Source: Panacagrimonas perspica
GTDB lineage: Bacteria > Pseudomonadota > Gammaproteobacteria > Nevskiales > Nevskiaceae
Assembly (NCBI RefSeq): GCF_004364935.1
Contig: NZ_SOBT01000008.1
Span: forward strand, 1,305,534-1,369,533
Direction: 5' to 3'
DNA: 64,000 nucleotides
Under the pieces are notes generated by a model that did no database searches, was not told the origin of the DNA, and saw nothing but the letters and a program-made list of their open reading frames with translations. A program made the translations under genes and the position numbers. This document shows, piece by piece, positions 51,389 to 60,193 of this stretch (positions within the stretch are counted from its first letter, which is position 1; each line of letters starts with the position of its first letter).

Positions 51389-52147
51389 ATGAGCCGTCCG
51401 AGCCTGCTCGATCGAATGCGTACGCGTCTTACCGTCTGTCATCCCGTGCTGGATGCAACGAACGGTCCGTGTCTGGTGCTGGGCTCTGCACCCGATCCCG
51501 TTCTGCCGGCCGGACATGCCGTGCACTGGACTTTCGTCAGTGTGAACGCGTCGCAGGCGGGCGCTGCGAAAGCCGGCATACAGCGCATTCCCGATCTCAC
51601 CGTGATGAGCGGGCAGATGCTCGGCATCAAGCCTGAAAATCTCGCGGGGCAGGAAGCCTTGCGCGATGGCTGCACGACCCAGCTGCTGCTGGTCGAGCGC
51701 GGCGTTTCCGCGCGGCAGGCGCGACCTGCATTGCGCGCGCTGAACTATCGATACGGCGCGCTGCGAACGATGGATCACTGGCAGCGCGCCAGCCTGACCT
51801 ATCGGCTGCTCGGGGAACATCTGGCGACGGGATCGGGCGAATCGAAGATCTCGACCGGCGTCTTCGCCGCGCTGCTCGCCGCGTCGCTCGGCTACGGCCC
51901 GATCGTGATGTGCGGCTTTTCGCTCTCCCACGACGGGCATTCGTACAACCCGCTGGGGCATCGACGGCAGCATCGTGAGGTCGACGCGCATGCATTACGC
52001 ATGTTCGGCGAGAAGCGTCTTGCAGTTTTCACGAGCGATCCCGCGTTCGCGAAGAGCAGCGGACTGCCGCTGTGGGACGGATCACATCGACCGACGGTAC
52101 GCTCCGGCCCGATATGGTCCGACCCCTCGCCATCCCTGCAGACGTAG
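51389..52147 (+). CDS. conserved protein of the glycan cluster, possible GT-like fold
   Basis: 252 residues. The opening block NGPCLVLGSAPDPVLPAG looks like a nucleotide-sugar-binding loop of the kind seen in DUF115 or GT42 sialyltransferase-like proteins, followed by FVSVNASQAG. The second half contains GVFAALLAASLGYGPIVMCGFSLS, a common feature of those proteins. I cannot name the activity. It starts 57 bases from the divergent GT-A gene and overlaps the next glycosyltransferase gene by 34 bases. Confidence 0.6.
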   Translation: MSRPSLLDRMRTRLTVCHPVLDATNGPCLVLGSAPDPVLPAGHAVHWTFVSVNASQAGAAKAGIQRIPDLTVMSGQMLGIKPENLAGQEALRDGCTTQLLLVERGVSARQARPALRALNYRYGALRTMDHWQRASLTYRLLGEHLATGSGESKISTGVFAALLAASLGYGPIVMCGFSLSHDGHSYNPLGHRRQHREVDAHALRMFGEKRLAVFTSDPAFAKSSGLPLWDGSHRPTVRSGPIWSDPSPSLQT

Positions 52148-52989
52148 TTGCGCCCGTTCAAGCTCTGAACACGTCGCGGCGGTTTGCGGTCGTCACCACC
52201 TGCCATGCGGCGGGCTATGACGTGTACGGCCGAACCATGCTCGAGACCTTCGACCGGCATTGGCCGCCTGATGTCCGGGTCCACTTCTACGCGGAGGCCT
52301 TCGACACCGGGCCGCTGCCATCGCGCGTGCTGGTGAAGGACCTGCTCGAGGCGGTGCCGGAACTCGTGGCGTTCAAGGCCCGGCATCGGAACCACCGTCG
52401 CGCGCACGGCGAACAACGGCGTCCGCGGATGTCGCTGCGGGTGTGGCCATTCCGCCTGAAGTTCAGGCCGCGTTGGGGGCTGGGGTTTCGCTGGGACGCC
52501 GTGCGCTTCTCGCACAAGAGTTTCGCCTTGCTGCACGCGGCCGCGCATACCGACGCCGATGTACTGATCTGGGTCGACAGCGACACACGATTCTTCGCGG
52601 ACGTCACCCGGGCGACCCTGGAAAGCTTCGCACCGCCGGAGTGCTTCGTCGGTTGCCTGCGCAGAAAGCGCATGTGGACCGAGACCGGTTTCGTCGCCTA
52701 CAACCTTCGCGATCCGATGACGGCCCGATTCTTCGACGCCTACCGAAAGCTGTACGTCGACGACGAGCTCTTCGCGCAGCGCGAGTATCACGATGCCTAT
52801 CTGTTCGACCGCGTCCGCGAGCGCGTCGAAGCGCAGGGCGCGCGCAGTCACGACATCGCGCAGGGCGCCGGCGATCACGCCCGGCACGTGCTGGTGAATT
52901 CATCCCTCGGCGGCTTCATGGATCACATGAAAGGCAACCGCAAGGTGGAAGGCGCGAGCCGCGACGCCGATCGCGTGCCGGCGGGATGA
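52114..52989 (+). CDS. glycosyltransferase-like protein with DSD motif
   Basis: 291 residues from MVRPLAIPADVVAPVQALNT. The GT-A metal motif is in ADVLIWVDSDTRFFADVT, and the N-terminal fold includes FAVVTTCHAAGYDVYGRTML. The late WTETGFVAYNLRDP is typical of proteins that glycosylate surface polymers. It overlaps the preceding gene and is coupled to the acyltransferase gene by ATGA, so the three genes form one translational run. Confidence 0.75.
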   Translation: MVRPLAIPADVVAPVQALNTSRRFAVVTTCHAAGYDVYGRTMLETFDRHWPPDVRVHFYAEAFDTGPLPSRVLVKDLLEAVPELVAFKARHRNHRRAHGEQRRPRMSLRVWPFRLKFRPRWGLGFRWDAVRFSHKSFALLHAAAHTDADVLIWVDSDTRFFADVTRATLESFAPPECFVGCLRRKRMWTETGFVAYNLRDPMTARFFDAYRKLYVDDELFAQREYHDAYLFDRVRERVEAQGARSHDIAQGAGDHARHVLVNSSLGGFMDHMKGNRKVEGASRDADRVPAG

Positions 52990-54107
52990 CGATCGAACAT
53001 CCCCCGGCCGCCGTGCGCCATCTGCCGGTGCTGGAAATCACCCGCGGGCTGGCCTGCGCGATCGTCGTCCTGTTCCATTGCTTCAACGCGCTGTACAAGG
53101 CCAAGGGCATCGACATCACGGGCTGGCCCGAACGCCTGATGTACGTGGCGGCGTCCACCGTCGACGTCTTCTTCGTCATCAGTGGTTTCATCATGGTGTA
53201 CGTGTCGCACGGCGACTTCGGCCGTCCTGGCGCGACACTCAACTTCGCCGTGCGTCGCGGGATCCGCATCCTGCCGATGTACTGGCTCTTCACGGCCGGC
53301 TACGCGTTGATCCTGCTCGACCGGGCGTCAGAGCGGGCGGATCCGGAAACGCTGCCGCTGATCCTCAGCTCCTTCGTGTTCTGGCCGTGGTGGCATCCGG
53401 ATGGCTTTCCGAAGGTGGCGCCGCTGCTTCCGCAGGGATGGACCCTGCTGTTCGAGGTCTATTTCTACTTCCTGTTCACGCTGTTCATTGCCTGGGGTTC
53501 GCTGAGATCGATCACGCGCTGGCTGCCGGTGGTGTTCGGCGGCGTGATCGCGGTCGCGTGGCTGCTCCCGCCCGGCGGACCGCGGGCCATGCTGATCAAT
53601 CCGATCGTGTTCGATTTCTGGTTCGGGGTCGTGTTGTGTCAGGTGCATCTGTCGGGGTGGCGACCCTCGCGAGGGCAGCGTCTGGTGTTCGTTGCGATCG
53701 CCATCGTCGGCGTGATCGCATTCAGTCCGGTGGCCCACTACTCCGTGTTTCGGCCGTTGATGTGGGGAATTCCGGCGATGTTGCTGCTGGCGGCAACGCT
53801 GGATCTTTCGGGAGGACGCTCGCGCCTGGCGCGCGGCGGCGTCGCGCTGGGCACGATGTCCTACTCGCTGTACCTCGCGCACATGCTGGTCGTCGAACCG
53901 ATCGCGCACTCGTTCCGAAAGGGCGCCTATGCGCTGCCCATTCCGCTGCTCGCATTGACGATGTTCGGGCTGTGCCTGCTCGGCGGAGCGCTCTTCTATT
54001 ACGCGGTCGAGCGGCCGGTGACGCGTGGGCTCAATCGGAAATGGAGCGAGCACAAGGCGCGGCGTGCGGCGGCGCGCCCCTCAACCAGGCCGGTCGCGCC
54101 CGTGTAG
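52986..54107 (+). CDS. acyltransferase 3 (OafA/ExoZ-type)
   Basis: 373 residues with about ten membrane helices. The family motif with the catalytic His is LEITRGLACAIVVLFHCFNA, and FVISGFIMVYVSHGDFGRP follows, then RRGIRILPMYWLFTAGYALI. Such proteins O-acetylate or otherwise acylate lipopolysaccharide, capsule or exopolysaccharide sugars at the inner membrane. It ends the plus-strand glycan run. The stop is followed directly by a family A palindrome. Confidence 0.9.
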   Translation: MTIEHPPAAVRHLPVLEITRGLACAIVVLFHCFNALYKAKGIDITGWPERLMYVAASTVDVFFVISGFIMVYVSHGDFGRPGATLNFAVRRGIRILPMYWLFTAGYALILLDRASERADPETLPLILSSFVFWPWWHPDGFPKVAPLLPQGWTLLFEVYFYFLFTLFIAWGSLRSITRWLPVVFGGVIAVAWLLPPGGPRAMLINPIVFDFWFGVVLCQVHLSGWRPSRGQRLVFVAIAIVGVIAFSPVAHYSVFRPLMWGIPAMLLLAATLDLSGGRSRLARGGVALGTMSYSLYLAHMLVVEPIAHSFRKGAYALPIPLLALTMFGLCLLGGALFYYAVERPVTRGLNRKWSEHKARRAAARPSTRPVAPV

Positions 54108-54171
54108 CCCGGGTGAAACCCGGGATTGCGCTGCCTAGCCGAGGGAAATCCCGGGTCTCACCCGGGCTACG
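54104..54171. repeat. GTAGCCCGGG palindrome (family A copy 4)
   Basis: TGTAGCCCGGGTGAAACCCG and CCCGGGTCTCACCCGGGCTA form a 68-base inverted repeat starting at the stop codon (TAG) of the acyltransferase gene and ending 9 bases before the stop of the convergent oxidoreductase gene. Confidence 0.85.
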
Positions 54172-54179
54172 GGAAACGA

Positions 54180-55526
54180 TCAGCCTGCCTCGTTCGCGAC
54201 GCCGGCCAGGATCCGGTCGACGGATTCCGTCGCCGCCGGCATGCGGCGATACAGCGTCGCGGCGCCGGTCACGTACCGATACAGCGATTCGTGGTGCATC
54301 AGATTCAGGCGACTGCGGCGCAACCACCAGGGCATGTGCCTGTTGGCGTTCAGCAGATTGCGGAAGCTGGCCATCATGCAGGCCGGATGATCGCGCTTGT
54401 ATTCCGGATGCGGCACCACCTCGCACATCGCGTTTCTCGCCGTGTCGTCGAGGTCCAGCAATTCCATCCGCGCGAGGATCGCGGCGCTGAAGACCTGCTG
54501 GCACATGAAGATGGATTGCAGCGTGATCTTCCCGGGTGCGAACAGCGCTTGCGGCGGCTTTCGCGCCAGGCCATTGGCCGTGCAGTCCACGTGCAGCGTG
54601 CCGGCGTCGGTCGGGATGCTGCCGCCGTCCAGTTCGATCTGCTGCGCGGTGATGCGCCTGATCCGTCCCATGCGCACAACGTTGCGGATGCGACGCAACG
54701 CCGCGACTTCTTCCTTCGACACCGTTGCACAGCGCCACTTCGTCGGCAGCCTTTCGGGATCGACCCGGCAGAGACTGCCGCTGCGTTCGAGCTGCAGAAA
54801 GACGTCGTCGAGGTTCTTCGCCTGGATCAGGCTGTCGAGATGGCGCATGAACTCCGCCAGCGCGAGACCCGGTTGCACCTTGTCCCGCAGCCACAGCCAC
54901 GCGTCGTTGGGAACGATCCAGCGGATGCGCTCCGGATCGACGCCGGCATCCAGCAGGAAGACGATCGCATCGATGGCCGTCTTGCCGCCGCCGGCCACGA
55001 CATAGCGTTGCCAGGCATTCGCGACGCGCGGCAACGCGTTCGGCGGAACCAGGGTGACGCCGGCCTCCACGACGAACTTCGGCGGACAGACCGCGGGCAC
55101 CTCGACGTTCATGAATCCGCCGTCGACGATCCTGCGTCTGGCCTTGACGTCGATGACCTGGCCGCCATCCACCGTCGACACGATGCGGCCATCGCCGTGA
55201 TGCTCGGTCATCGGCAGAAACTGGACCCTGCCGCTGTCGGTGAAGCGCTTCATCAGCAGGTGGTAGTACGCGACGATCTCGGGACCCGACGCCAGGTCGG
55301 TGCCGCCTTGCCCGAGTTGCATCGAATTGACGCCGTAGAACGCCGCAGGCTGATGCAGCGCGACGTACGGGTATGCGTCGGTCCAGTGTCCGCCCGGACG
55401 ATGCCGGCGATCCACGATGACCATCTTCGCCTGCGGCTGCTCGTGAAAGATCACGTCCGCGAAAGCCATGCTCATGGCTCCCGCTCCGACGATCAGGTAA
55501 TCGGTTTCGATCTGCGTGATGGGCAC
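54180..55526 (-). CDS. FAD/NAD(P)-dependent oxidoreductase
   Basis: 448 residues. The N-terminal dinucleotide motif is YLIVGAGAMSMAFADVIFHE, followed by VIVDRRHRPGGHWTDAYPYV as in flavin-containing monooxygenases. A second nucleotide-binding region is RYVVAGGGKTAIDAIVFLLD. There is no BVMO fingerprint, and it is not StyA-like. It lies 53 bases downstream of the styrene-oxide-isomerase-like gene on the same strand and is likely co-transcribed. It may oxidise a substrate that the isomerase then rearranges or act after it, which is inference. Confidence 0.8.
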   Translation of the reverse strand: MPITQIETDYLIVGAGAMSMAFADVIFHEQPQAKMVIVDRRHRPGGHWTDAYPYVALHQPAAFYGVNSMQLGQGGTDLASGPEIVAYYHLLMKRFTDSGRVQFLPMTEHHGDGRIVSTVDGGQVIDVKARRRIVDGGFMNVEVPAVCPPKFVVEAGVTLVPPNALPRVANAWQRYVVAGGGKTAIDAIVFLLDAGVDPERIRWIVPNDAWLWLRDKVQPGLALAEFMRHLDSLIQAKNLDDVFLQLERSGSLCRVDPERLPTKWRCATVSKEEVAALRRIRNVVRMGRIRRITAQQIELDGGSIPTDAGTLHVDCTANGLARKPPQALFAPGKITLQSIFMCQQVFSAAILARMELLDLDDTARNAMCEVVPHPEYKRDHPACMMASFRNLLNANRHMPWWLRRSRLNLMHHESLYRYVTGAATLYRRMPAATESVDRILAGVANEAG

Positions 55527-55579
55527 TGCGGAGTCCTCATGAAGTTCCAGTCAGGTCGCCAGCGGCGCTGCAGAACAAT

Positions 55580-56059
55580 CTAGGTGGACTCGGACTCGGA
55601 GAAGCCGTTGCGGATCAGGATCACCATCGCGAACATCGCGATGATCGCGAAGACCAGAGCGGGCGCGAAGCCGAGCATGCCCGCGATGTTGGTCTCGCCC
55701 AGGCGGTTGTCGCCGAACGTCAACGCGCGACTGGGCGCGAACAAGGCGCCCCAGTAGAACACCGTGTTGGCGTAGCCGGTTCCAACCAGCATCCAGTAGA
55801 TCTGCGAAGCGGCGCGGCTCGGCAGCGCCATGGTGTGCGCGACCAGAGCACCCGCGATGACCAGCAGGCCGTTGAGAATTCCACCGACGTGCGTACGGGC
55901 CCACGCGCGCGCGTCACCCGGGATTTCGAACGAGATGATCGTGCCCGGAAAGATTTCGAAACCGCCGATCAGGCTCATGACCAGCCCGAAACCGGATGCC
56001 AGCGCGATCAGGATGATCACGGCACCGTGCGCAATCATCTTTCTCTGTTGAGTCTTCAT
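55580..56059 (-). CDS. styrene oxide isomerase-like membrane protein
   Basis: 159 residues with four membrane helices, against about 169 for Pseudomonas StyC. Similarity is dense: IGGFEIFPGTIISFEIPG, then AWARTHVGGILNGLLVIAG, GYANTVFYWG and PSRALTFGDNRLG. In known enzymes the heme-ligand His and the active-site Asn, Asn and Tyr lie in these blocks; here they are His57, Asn63, Asn98 and Tyr102. The family performs a cofactor-independent Meinwald rearrangement of epoxides to aldehydes at the inner membrane. The start chosen is MKTQQRKMIAHG, after a purine-rich GGGGAAAGCAG. Confidence 0.8.
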   Translation of the reverse strand: MKTQQRKMIAHGAVIILIALASGFGLVMSLIGGFEIFPGTIISFEIPGDARAWARTHVGGILNGLLVIAGALVAHTMALPSRAASQIYWMLVGTGYANTVFYWGALFAPSRALTFGDNRLGETNIAGMLGFAPALVFAIIAMFAMVILIRNGFSESEST

Positions 56060-56360
56060 CTGCTTTCCCCTGTTCTTTTTTGTTGGCGCCCGTTCGACCA
56101 CGGGTTCGCGTCTGTCCGTGAATGAACACCACGGATCAGCGCGACAGTAACTCAGAAGAAGGGTTCGAGGTGGACTCGTTCGAGGGAGGAAGCCCGAACG
56201 CGTGGCGCGCGTGGATCGCGACCCGCCCGTGAACGACAAGCCGGAGCAAGATCTTTGCGCGGCAATCGGAACGCAACGGCAGCGTCGCCGACAGGTTAGC
56301 CGAGGGATCGGAATTCGAACCCGAGCGGTCGTGAACGGCAATTGCCGGACGCAACTCGTT
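56060..56360. other. gene-free gap upstream of the isomerase-like gene
   Basis: About 300 bases with no convincing coding frame. It should contain the promoter of the isomerase-oxidoreductase pair on the minus strand, with an A/G-rich stretch (AAAAAAGAACAGGGG on that strand) before the start. I see no clear operator or hairpin until the family B repeats begin at 56361. Confidence 0.4.
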
Positions 56361-56432
56361 CGTAGGGTGCGCTCAGCGCACGCGGTTGTTCGTGCCGAGA
56401 GAGCGAACCCGGTGCGCGGAGCGCACCCTACG
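56361..56432. repeat. inverted pair of GTAGGGTGCGC units (family B)
   Basis: Units at 56361-56381 (plus) and 56412-56432 (minus) face each other. The second overlaps the end of the beta-propeller gene: its CTA on the plus strand is that gene's TAG stop. It belongs to the same family as the five-copy cluster at 33249-33419. Confidence 0.8.
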
Positions 56433-57075
56433 GATGTCGCGATCGCTTCGGACGGCGCACTGCCCGCACCTTCCCGCTGCCACCGCCCCCGCAGAAGAAC
56501 CGATCTCCACCGTCGGACTCGAGTCCCGAGATGCCGACGCCGGCCGGCATGTCGAGCTGCTCGATCACCTCGCCCGTTCGCGGATCGATCCGGCGCAGAT
56601 CGCTCTGATCGCCTTCCCAGGTGGCGTGCCACATCTCGCCGTCGACCCAGGTGACGCCGGTGACGAAGCGATTGGATTCGAGGGTGCGCAGGATCGCGCC
56701 CGTCTCGGGATCGATCTGGTGGATCTTGCGTTCGCGGTACTGGCCCACCCACAGCGTTCCTTCGGCCCACGCGAGTCCCGAATCACCGCCATCACCGGGC
56801 GCCGGGATCGTCGCCAACACGCGGCCGGTCTCGGGATCGATCTTGCGGATCTGCTTTTCGGAAATCTGGAAAAGGTGTCGACCATCGAACGCCGTTCCCG
56901 CATGCGCGGCGACGTCGATGGAGCGAACGGTCTCGCCGCTGCCCGGGTCGAGCGCATTCAGGCGATCCCCCGATGCGAACCACACCTGCTCGCCGTCATG
57001 CGTGACGCCATGCACGGCCTCGACACCCGGAAAGGGACCATATTCACGCAGGATTTCGGCTTCGGATCGGTTCAT
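56428..57075 (-). CDS. beta-propeller (Vgb/glutamine-cyclotransferase-like) protein
   Basis: 215 residues containing four to five recurring blades of the form 'WF/LW...G-D-x-L-x-x-IDPxTGxxxxxI': VWFASGDRLNALDPGSGETV, QIRKIDPETGRVLATIP, KIHQIDPETGAILRTLE and DLRRIDPRTGEVIEQLD. There is no signal peptide. Such half-size propellers resemble virginiamycin B lyase or glutaminyl cyclase folds, but catalytic residues cannot be mapped. It lies 9 bases after the regulator gene, so the two are probably co-transcribed. Confidence 0.75.
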   Translation of the reverse strand: MNRSEAEILREYGPFPGVEAVHGVTHDGEQVWFASGDRLNALDPGSGETVRSIDVAAHAGTAFDGRHLFQISEKQIRKIDPETGRVLATIPAPGDGGDSGLAWAEGTLWVGQYRERKIHQIDPETGAILRTLESNRFVTGVTWVDGEMWHATWEGDQSDLRRIDPRTGEVIEQLDMPAGVGISGLESDGGDRFFCGGGGSGKVRAVRRPKRSRHP

Positions 57076-57084
57076 GCGTCCATC

Positions 57085-58305
57085 CTAGTCACTCGCCAAC
57101 GAAGCCGGGAGTAACAAGCTTGTCGGGAATCCCGGGACGGTCGGCGTCATCCAGCGACGCACTCTTCCCCGACCGAACGAGCTGACCTTGCCGGCGGCGG
57201 CAAGCGCATCGAGCGCCCTCTGCACGGTGCGCTGGCTCGCACCCAGCGCGAGCGCCAGGGCCGAGCTCGACCACGACTCGCCGTCCGACAGGACGGCGAG
57301 CACCGTCGCGTGCGCTTCCTCCTCGGGATGCGTCAGCACGACGATCTCGCGCTTCATCCGCGGCACCAGCACGAATCCCTGCGTCGTTGCATCGATGCCG
57401 GCCAGCGGCCGCAACAGCGCGCGTAGCCGTCCGATCTCCACCCGCAGACGCGCGCGATACGACTCGTCGGCGTGCCGCGCACGAAAAGCCTTCAGCACGA
57501 GCACGTCGCGCGACGCGTCTTGAGGCCAGGCCTCGCCCAGCAAGCGCGCGAGCGTGAACAAGACAGGACGGCCTTCGAGCGGGATCACGGTGCGCGCATC
57601 GCGCACGACGTGACGGCAGGCATCGACGACGAGCGCCTTCGAGGCGAACAGGGCTTCGACATCGTCGAGCAACAGCAGGTGCGCTTCGCCTCGCACGATC
57701 GATCTCGCCGCGGGCGTGTCCAGAACCTGCGCCGCCCTGTCGACCTCGACCATCAGTGCTGGAATGCGCGCCTGCTGCGCGCATCTCCGGGCGCGATCCA
57801 GCGCCGCGCGTGCGGCCTTCGTCTTCAACCGTCGCATCGCAATACCCGCAACGACCAGTTCGAGCGAAGCTCGTGACGACACCGCCAAAGGTTCGGGATC
57901 GAACGCAGCGAGCTTTTGTTCCGCCTCGTCGAGACGGCCGATCAGCAGCAGTCGGCGGATATCGAGATATTGCGCGTGCGCTGCATTTCTGAGATCGCCG
58001 TGCGCCAGGAGTGCGGTCGATGCCGCATCGAGCGCCTGCGCGGGCCACGCCAGGTCCCGCGATACGAGGGCGATCTCGGCTTCGGCGATGACGCATCGCG
58101 CGCGGGCCGCGGCCTCCCTGGGCCCGAACGCACGCGCCGCACTGCGCAGCAGGGCCTTGGCGCGCACCAGATCGCCGAGCTGCGCCATCGCGATGCCGCG
58201 TAACGCGAACGCGGGCGCGTCGTCGCGCAGGGCGATCCGGTTCAGCGCGCCGAACGGATCGCCCGCTGCCAATGCCTGCGCCGCCGCGGTGATCAGGGAG
58301 TCCAT
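57085..58305 (-). CDS. transcriptional regulator with helical N-terminus and C-terminal winged helix
   Basis: 406 residues. The first 170 residues are Ala/Arg/Leu-rich paired helices resembling TPR repeats (APAFALRGIAMAQLGDLVRA). The centre, VLVLKAFRARHADESYRARL then RVEIGRLRALLRP, looks like a bacterial transcriptional activator domain. Residues 330-390 form a winged helix (SSSALALALGASQRTVQRAL then DALAAAGKVSSFGRGRVRRW). It lies next to the propeller gene and is divergent from the DUF899 gene, which it probably regulates. The ligand is unknown. Confidence 0.75.
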   Translation of the reverse strand: MDSLITAAAQALAAGDPFGALNRIALRDDAPAFALRGIAMAQLGDLVRAKALLRSAARAFGPREAAARARCVIAEAEIALVSRDLAWPAQALDAASTALLAHGDLRNAAHAQYLDIRRLLLIGRLDEAEQKLAAFDPEPLAVSSRASLELVVAGIAMRRLKTKAARAALDRARRCAQQARIPALMVEVDRAAQVLDTPAARSIVRGEAHLLLLDDVEALFASKALVVDACRHVVRDARTVIPLEGRPVLFTLARLLGEAWPQDASRDVLVLKAFRARHADESYRARLRVEIGRLRALLRPLAGIDATTQGFVLVPRMKREIVVLTHPEEEAHATVLAVLSDGESWSSSALALALGASQRTVQRALDALAAAGKVSSFGRGRVRRWMTPTVPGFPTSLLLPASLASD

Positions 58306-58429
58306 TCGAATCCCGCCAAACTTGTCACTCCCTGCTGTCGGTGCCGGTTCCTAATCTATCTCACGACAACCCACCCACCTGCCGTCTCCCGAAACGGGCA
58401 GCCGGCGAAGGGCATCCAGGAGACACCCC

Positions 58430-59197
58430 GTGACGACACACATCACCGGAACGCGCGAAGAATGGCTGGCCGCGCGCATCGAACTGCTCGCAGCGGAGAA
58501 GGACCTGACGCGACGCAGCGACGAACTCGCACGCCGGCGCCAGCAATTCCCATGGGTGCGGATCGACAAGGCCTACCGTTTCGAGACCGACGTCGGCGAC
58601 GTGTCGCTGATCGACCTGTTCAAGGGCCGCTCACAGCTTCTGGTCTATCACTTCATGTTCGGCCCCGACTACAAGGCCGGCTGCCCGTCGTGCTCGATGA
58701 TCGCCGACGGCTTCGAGGGTTTCGCCGTCCACCTCGCCCATCACGACGTCACGCTGGCCGCGGTCTCGCGGGCGCCGCTGCCGAAGCTGCAGGCCTACAG
58801 GAAGCGCATGGGATGGACGTTCGACTGGGCGTCGTCGTTCGGCGGCGACTTCAATTTCGACTTCAACATCTCGTTCACCGAGGCGCAGCAGCGCGAAGGG
58901 TCGATCGAATACAACTACCACCGCGGGGGGCACGCGATGGACGAGACCACCGTGGTTCCGCCGCCGGTCGCGCAGTTCGCCGCGACCTGCGGAACCGATG
59001 CGCCGACTTACACGCGCGACCGGCCCGGCATGAGCACGTTCGTGCTCGAGGACGGCGTCGTCCATCACGTCTACTCGACATACGCGCGTGGGCTGGACAG
59101 CCTCTGGGGTGCGTACCAGTGGCTCGACCGGGCTCCCAGGGGTCGCAACGAGCAGGGTCCCTGGTGGCGTCGTCACGACGAGTACGGGCCGCGCTGA
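58430..59197 (+). CDS. DUF899-family thioredoxin-like protein
   Basis: 255 residues from a GTG with AGGAG upstream. The thioredoxin-like core is KGRSQLLVYHFMFGPDYKAG followed by CPSCSMIADGFEG, which keeps a C-x-x-C redox motif. Later blocks FDWASSFGGDFNFDFNISF and STFVLEDGVVHHVYSTYARG are typical. The reaction is not established. The gene is divergent from the regulator gene, and the next gene (DUF2182) begins 14 bases after its stop. Confidence 0.87.
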   Translation: MTTHITGTREEWLAARIELLAAEKDLTRRSDELARRRQQFPWVRIDKAYRFETDVGDVSLIDLFKGRSQLLVYHFMFGPDYKAGCPSCSMIADGFEGFAVHLAHHDVTLAAVSRAPLPKLQAYRKRMGWTFDWASSFGGDFNFDFNISFTEAQQREGSIEYNYHRGGHAMDETTVVPPPVAQFAATCGTDAPTYTRDRPGMSTFVLEDGVVHHVYSTYARGLDSLWGAYQWLDRAPRGRNEQGPWWRRHDEYGPR

Positions 59198-59211
59198 GAG
59201 TGGTGGCCGTC

Positions 59212-60042
59212 ATGACGATCACCTGCATGCGCGTCGGCGATCCGCCAAGCGCCGACAGCGGCCCCGTCCCTGGACGCACCTTTCTCGGCGTCAGCGCCTT
59301 CCTGTTTGCGGCCAGCGCCGCGACGACGATCGCCTGGTGCGCGTCCATGTCGTCGATGAGCGAAGTCCCGATGCCCGGCGGCGGGTCGATATCGATGACC
59401 TGGCTGCCGCTGTGCGGCGGCACCTGGCTCGATACCGGCGCCTCGTTCATCGGCATGTGGACCTTGATGATGGTGGCGATGATGCTGCCATCCCTGGTCC
59501 CGACACTCGGGCGTTACCGCAGCGCCGTGAGTCCGGCGGGCCGGATGTCGCTCGACGGGCTGACCGCGATCGTGGCCACGGCCTACTTCGGCGTCTGGAT
59601 CCTGTTCGGTGCGGGCGCCTTCGCGCTCGGCGCCGCGCTGGTCCTGCTGCAGCTCCAGATGCCCGCGCTGGCCCAGGCGGCGCCGCTGGCCGCGGGCCTG
59701 ATCGTCGTCGTGGCCGGCGTCGCCCAGTGCACGGCGTGGAAGGCCCGCCACCTCGCCTGCTGCCGGGGCATGCCGAATCGCGGTGCACCGCTGGCAGCCG
59801 ATGCCCGCACGGCCTGGCGGCACGGGCTGCAGCTCGGACGCCATTGCGTCCCCTGCTGCGCCGGGCTCACGGCAGTCCTGCTGATCCTCGGCGTCATGGA
59901 CCTGGCCGCGATGGCCGTGATCTCGCTGGCCATCTGGATCGAACGCCTGGTCCCGGCCGGTGAGCGCGCGGTGCAGGTCATCGGCGTCGGCGTTGTCGCG
60001 ACCGGACTGTTCCTGGTCGGACGGGCGATCGGGCTCGGCTGA
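59212..60042 (+). CDS. DUF2182 membrane protein
   Basis: 276 residues with about six membrane helices. The DUF2182 pattern is seen in IGMWTLMMVAMMLPSLVPTL and in the paired-cysteine regions WKARHLACCRGMP and GRHCVPCCAGLTAVLLILGV, which could bind a metal ion. It is described as a predicted metal-binding membrane protein of unknown role and is commonly adjacent to DUF899- or DUF1326-type genes. GTG codons at 59200 and 59203 are alternative starts. It is probably co-transcribed with the DUF899 gene. Confidence 0.85.
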   Translation: MTITCMRVGDPPSADSGPVPGRTFLGVSAFLFAASAATTIAWCASMSSMSEVPMPGGGSISMTWLPLCGGTWLDTGASFIGMWTLMMVAMMLPSLVPTLGRYRSAVSPAGRMSLDGLTAIVATAYFGVWILFGAGAFALGAALVLLQLQMPALAQAAPLAAGLIVVVAGVAQCTAWKARHLACCRGMPNRGAPLAADARTAWRHGLQLGRHCVPCCAGLTAVLLILGVMDLAAMAVISLAIWIERLVPAGERAVQVIGVGVVATGLFLVGRAIGLG

Positions 60043-60120
60043 GACCCTCGTTGGCCGGGACCGATCACCGGTCGGTGCCTTTTCTTGGTGCCGGTACCGC
60101 TTCATTTTGAAAAGCCTTCA

Positions 60121-60193
60121 ACGCAAAGGCGCAAAGTTCGCAACGACAGGACGGCGAAACAGTTGCGACTTTGCGTCCTTTGCGCCTTTGCGT
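60121..60193. repeat. ACGCAAAGGCGCAAAG inverted repeat (family D)
   Basis: ACGCAAAGGCGCAAAG (60121-60136) and its exact reverse complement (60178-60193) enclose 41 bases. It lies in a 306-base gap between the DUF2182 and glycogen phosphorylase genes, and could form a long hairpin. I see nothing else in the gap apart from the phosphorylase promoter region. Confidence 0.8.

Noticed and set aside
54180-55526. Styrene monooxygenase StyA next to the isomerase-like gene
   Set aside because: The sequence has two dinucleotide motifs and a flavin-monooxygenase-like N-terminus but lacks the StyA pattern; there is also no StyB reductase gene.
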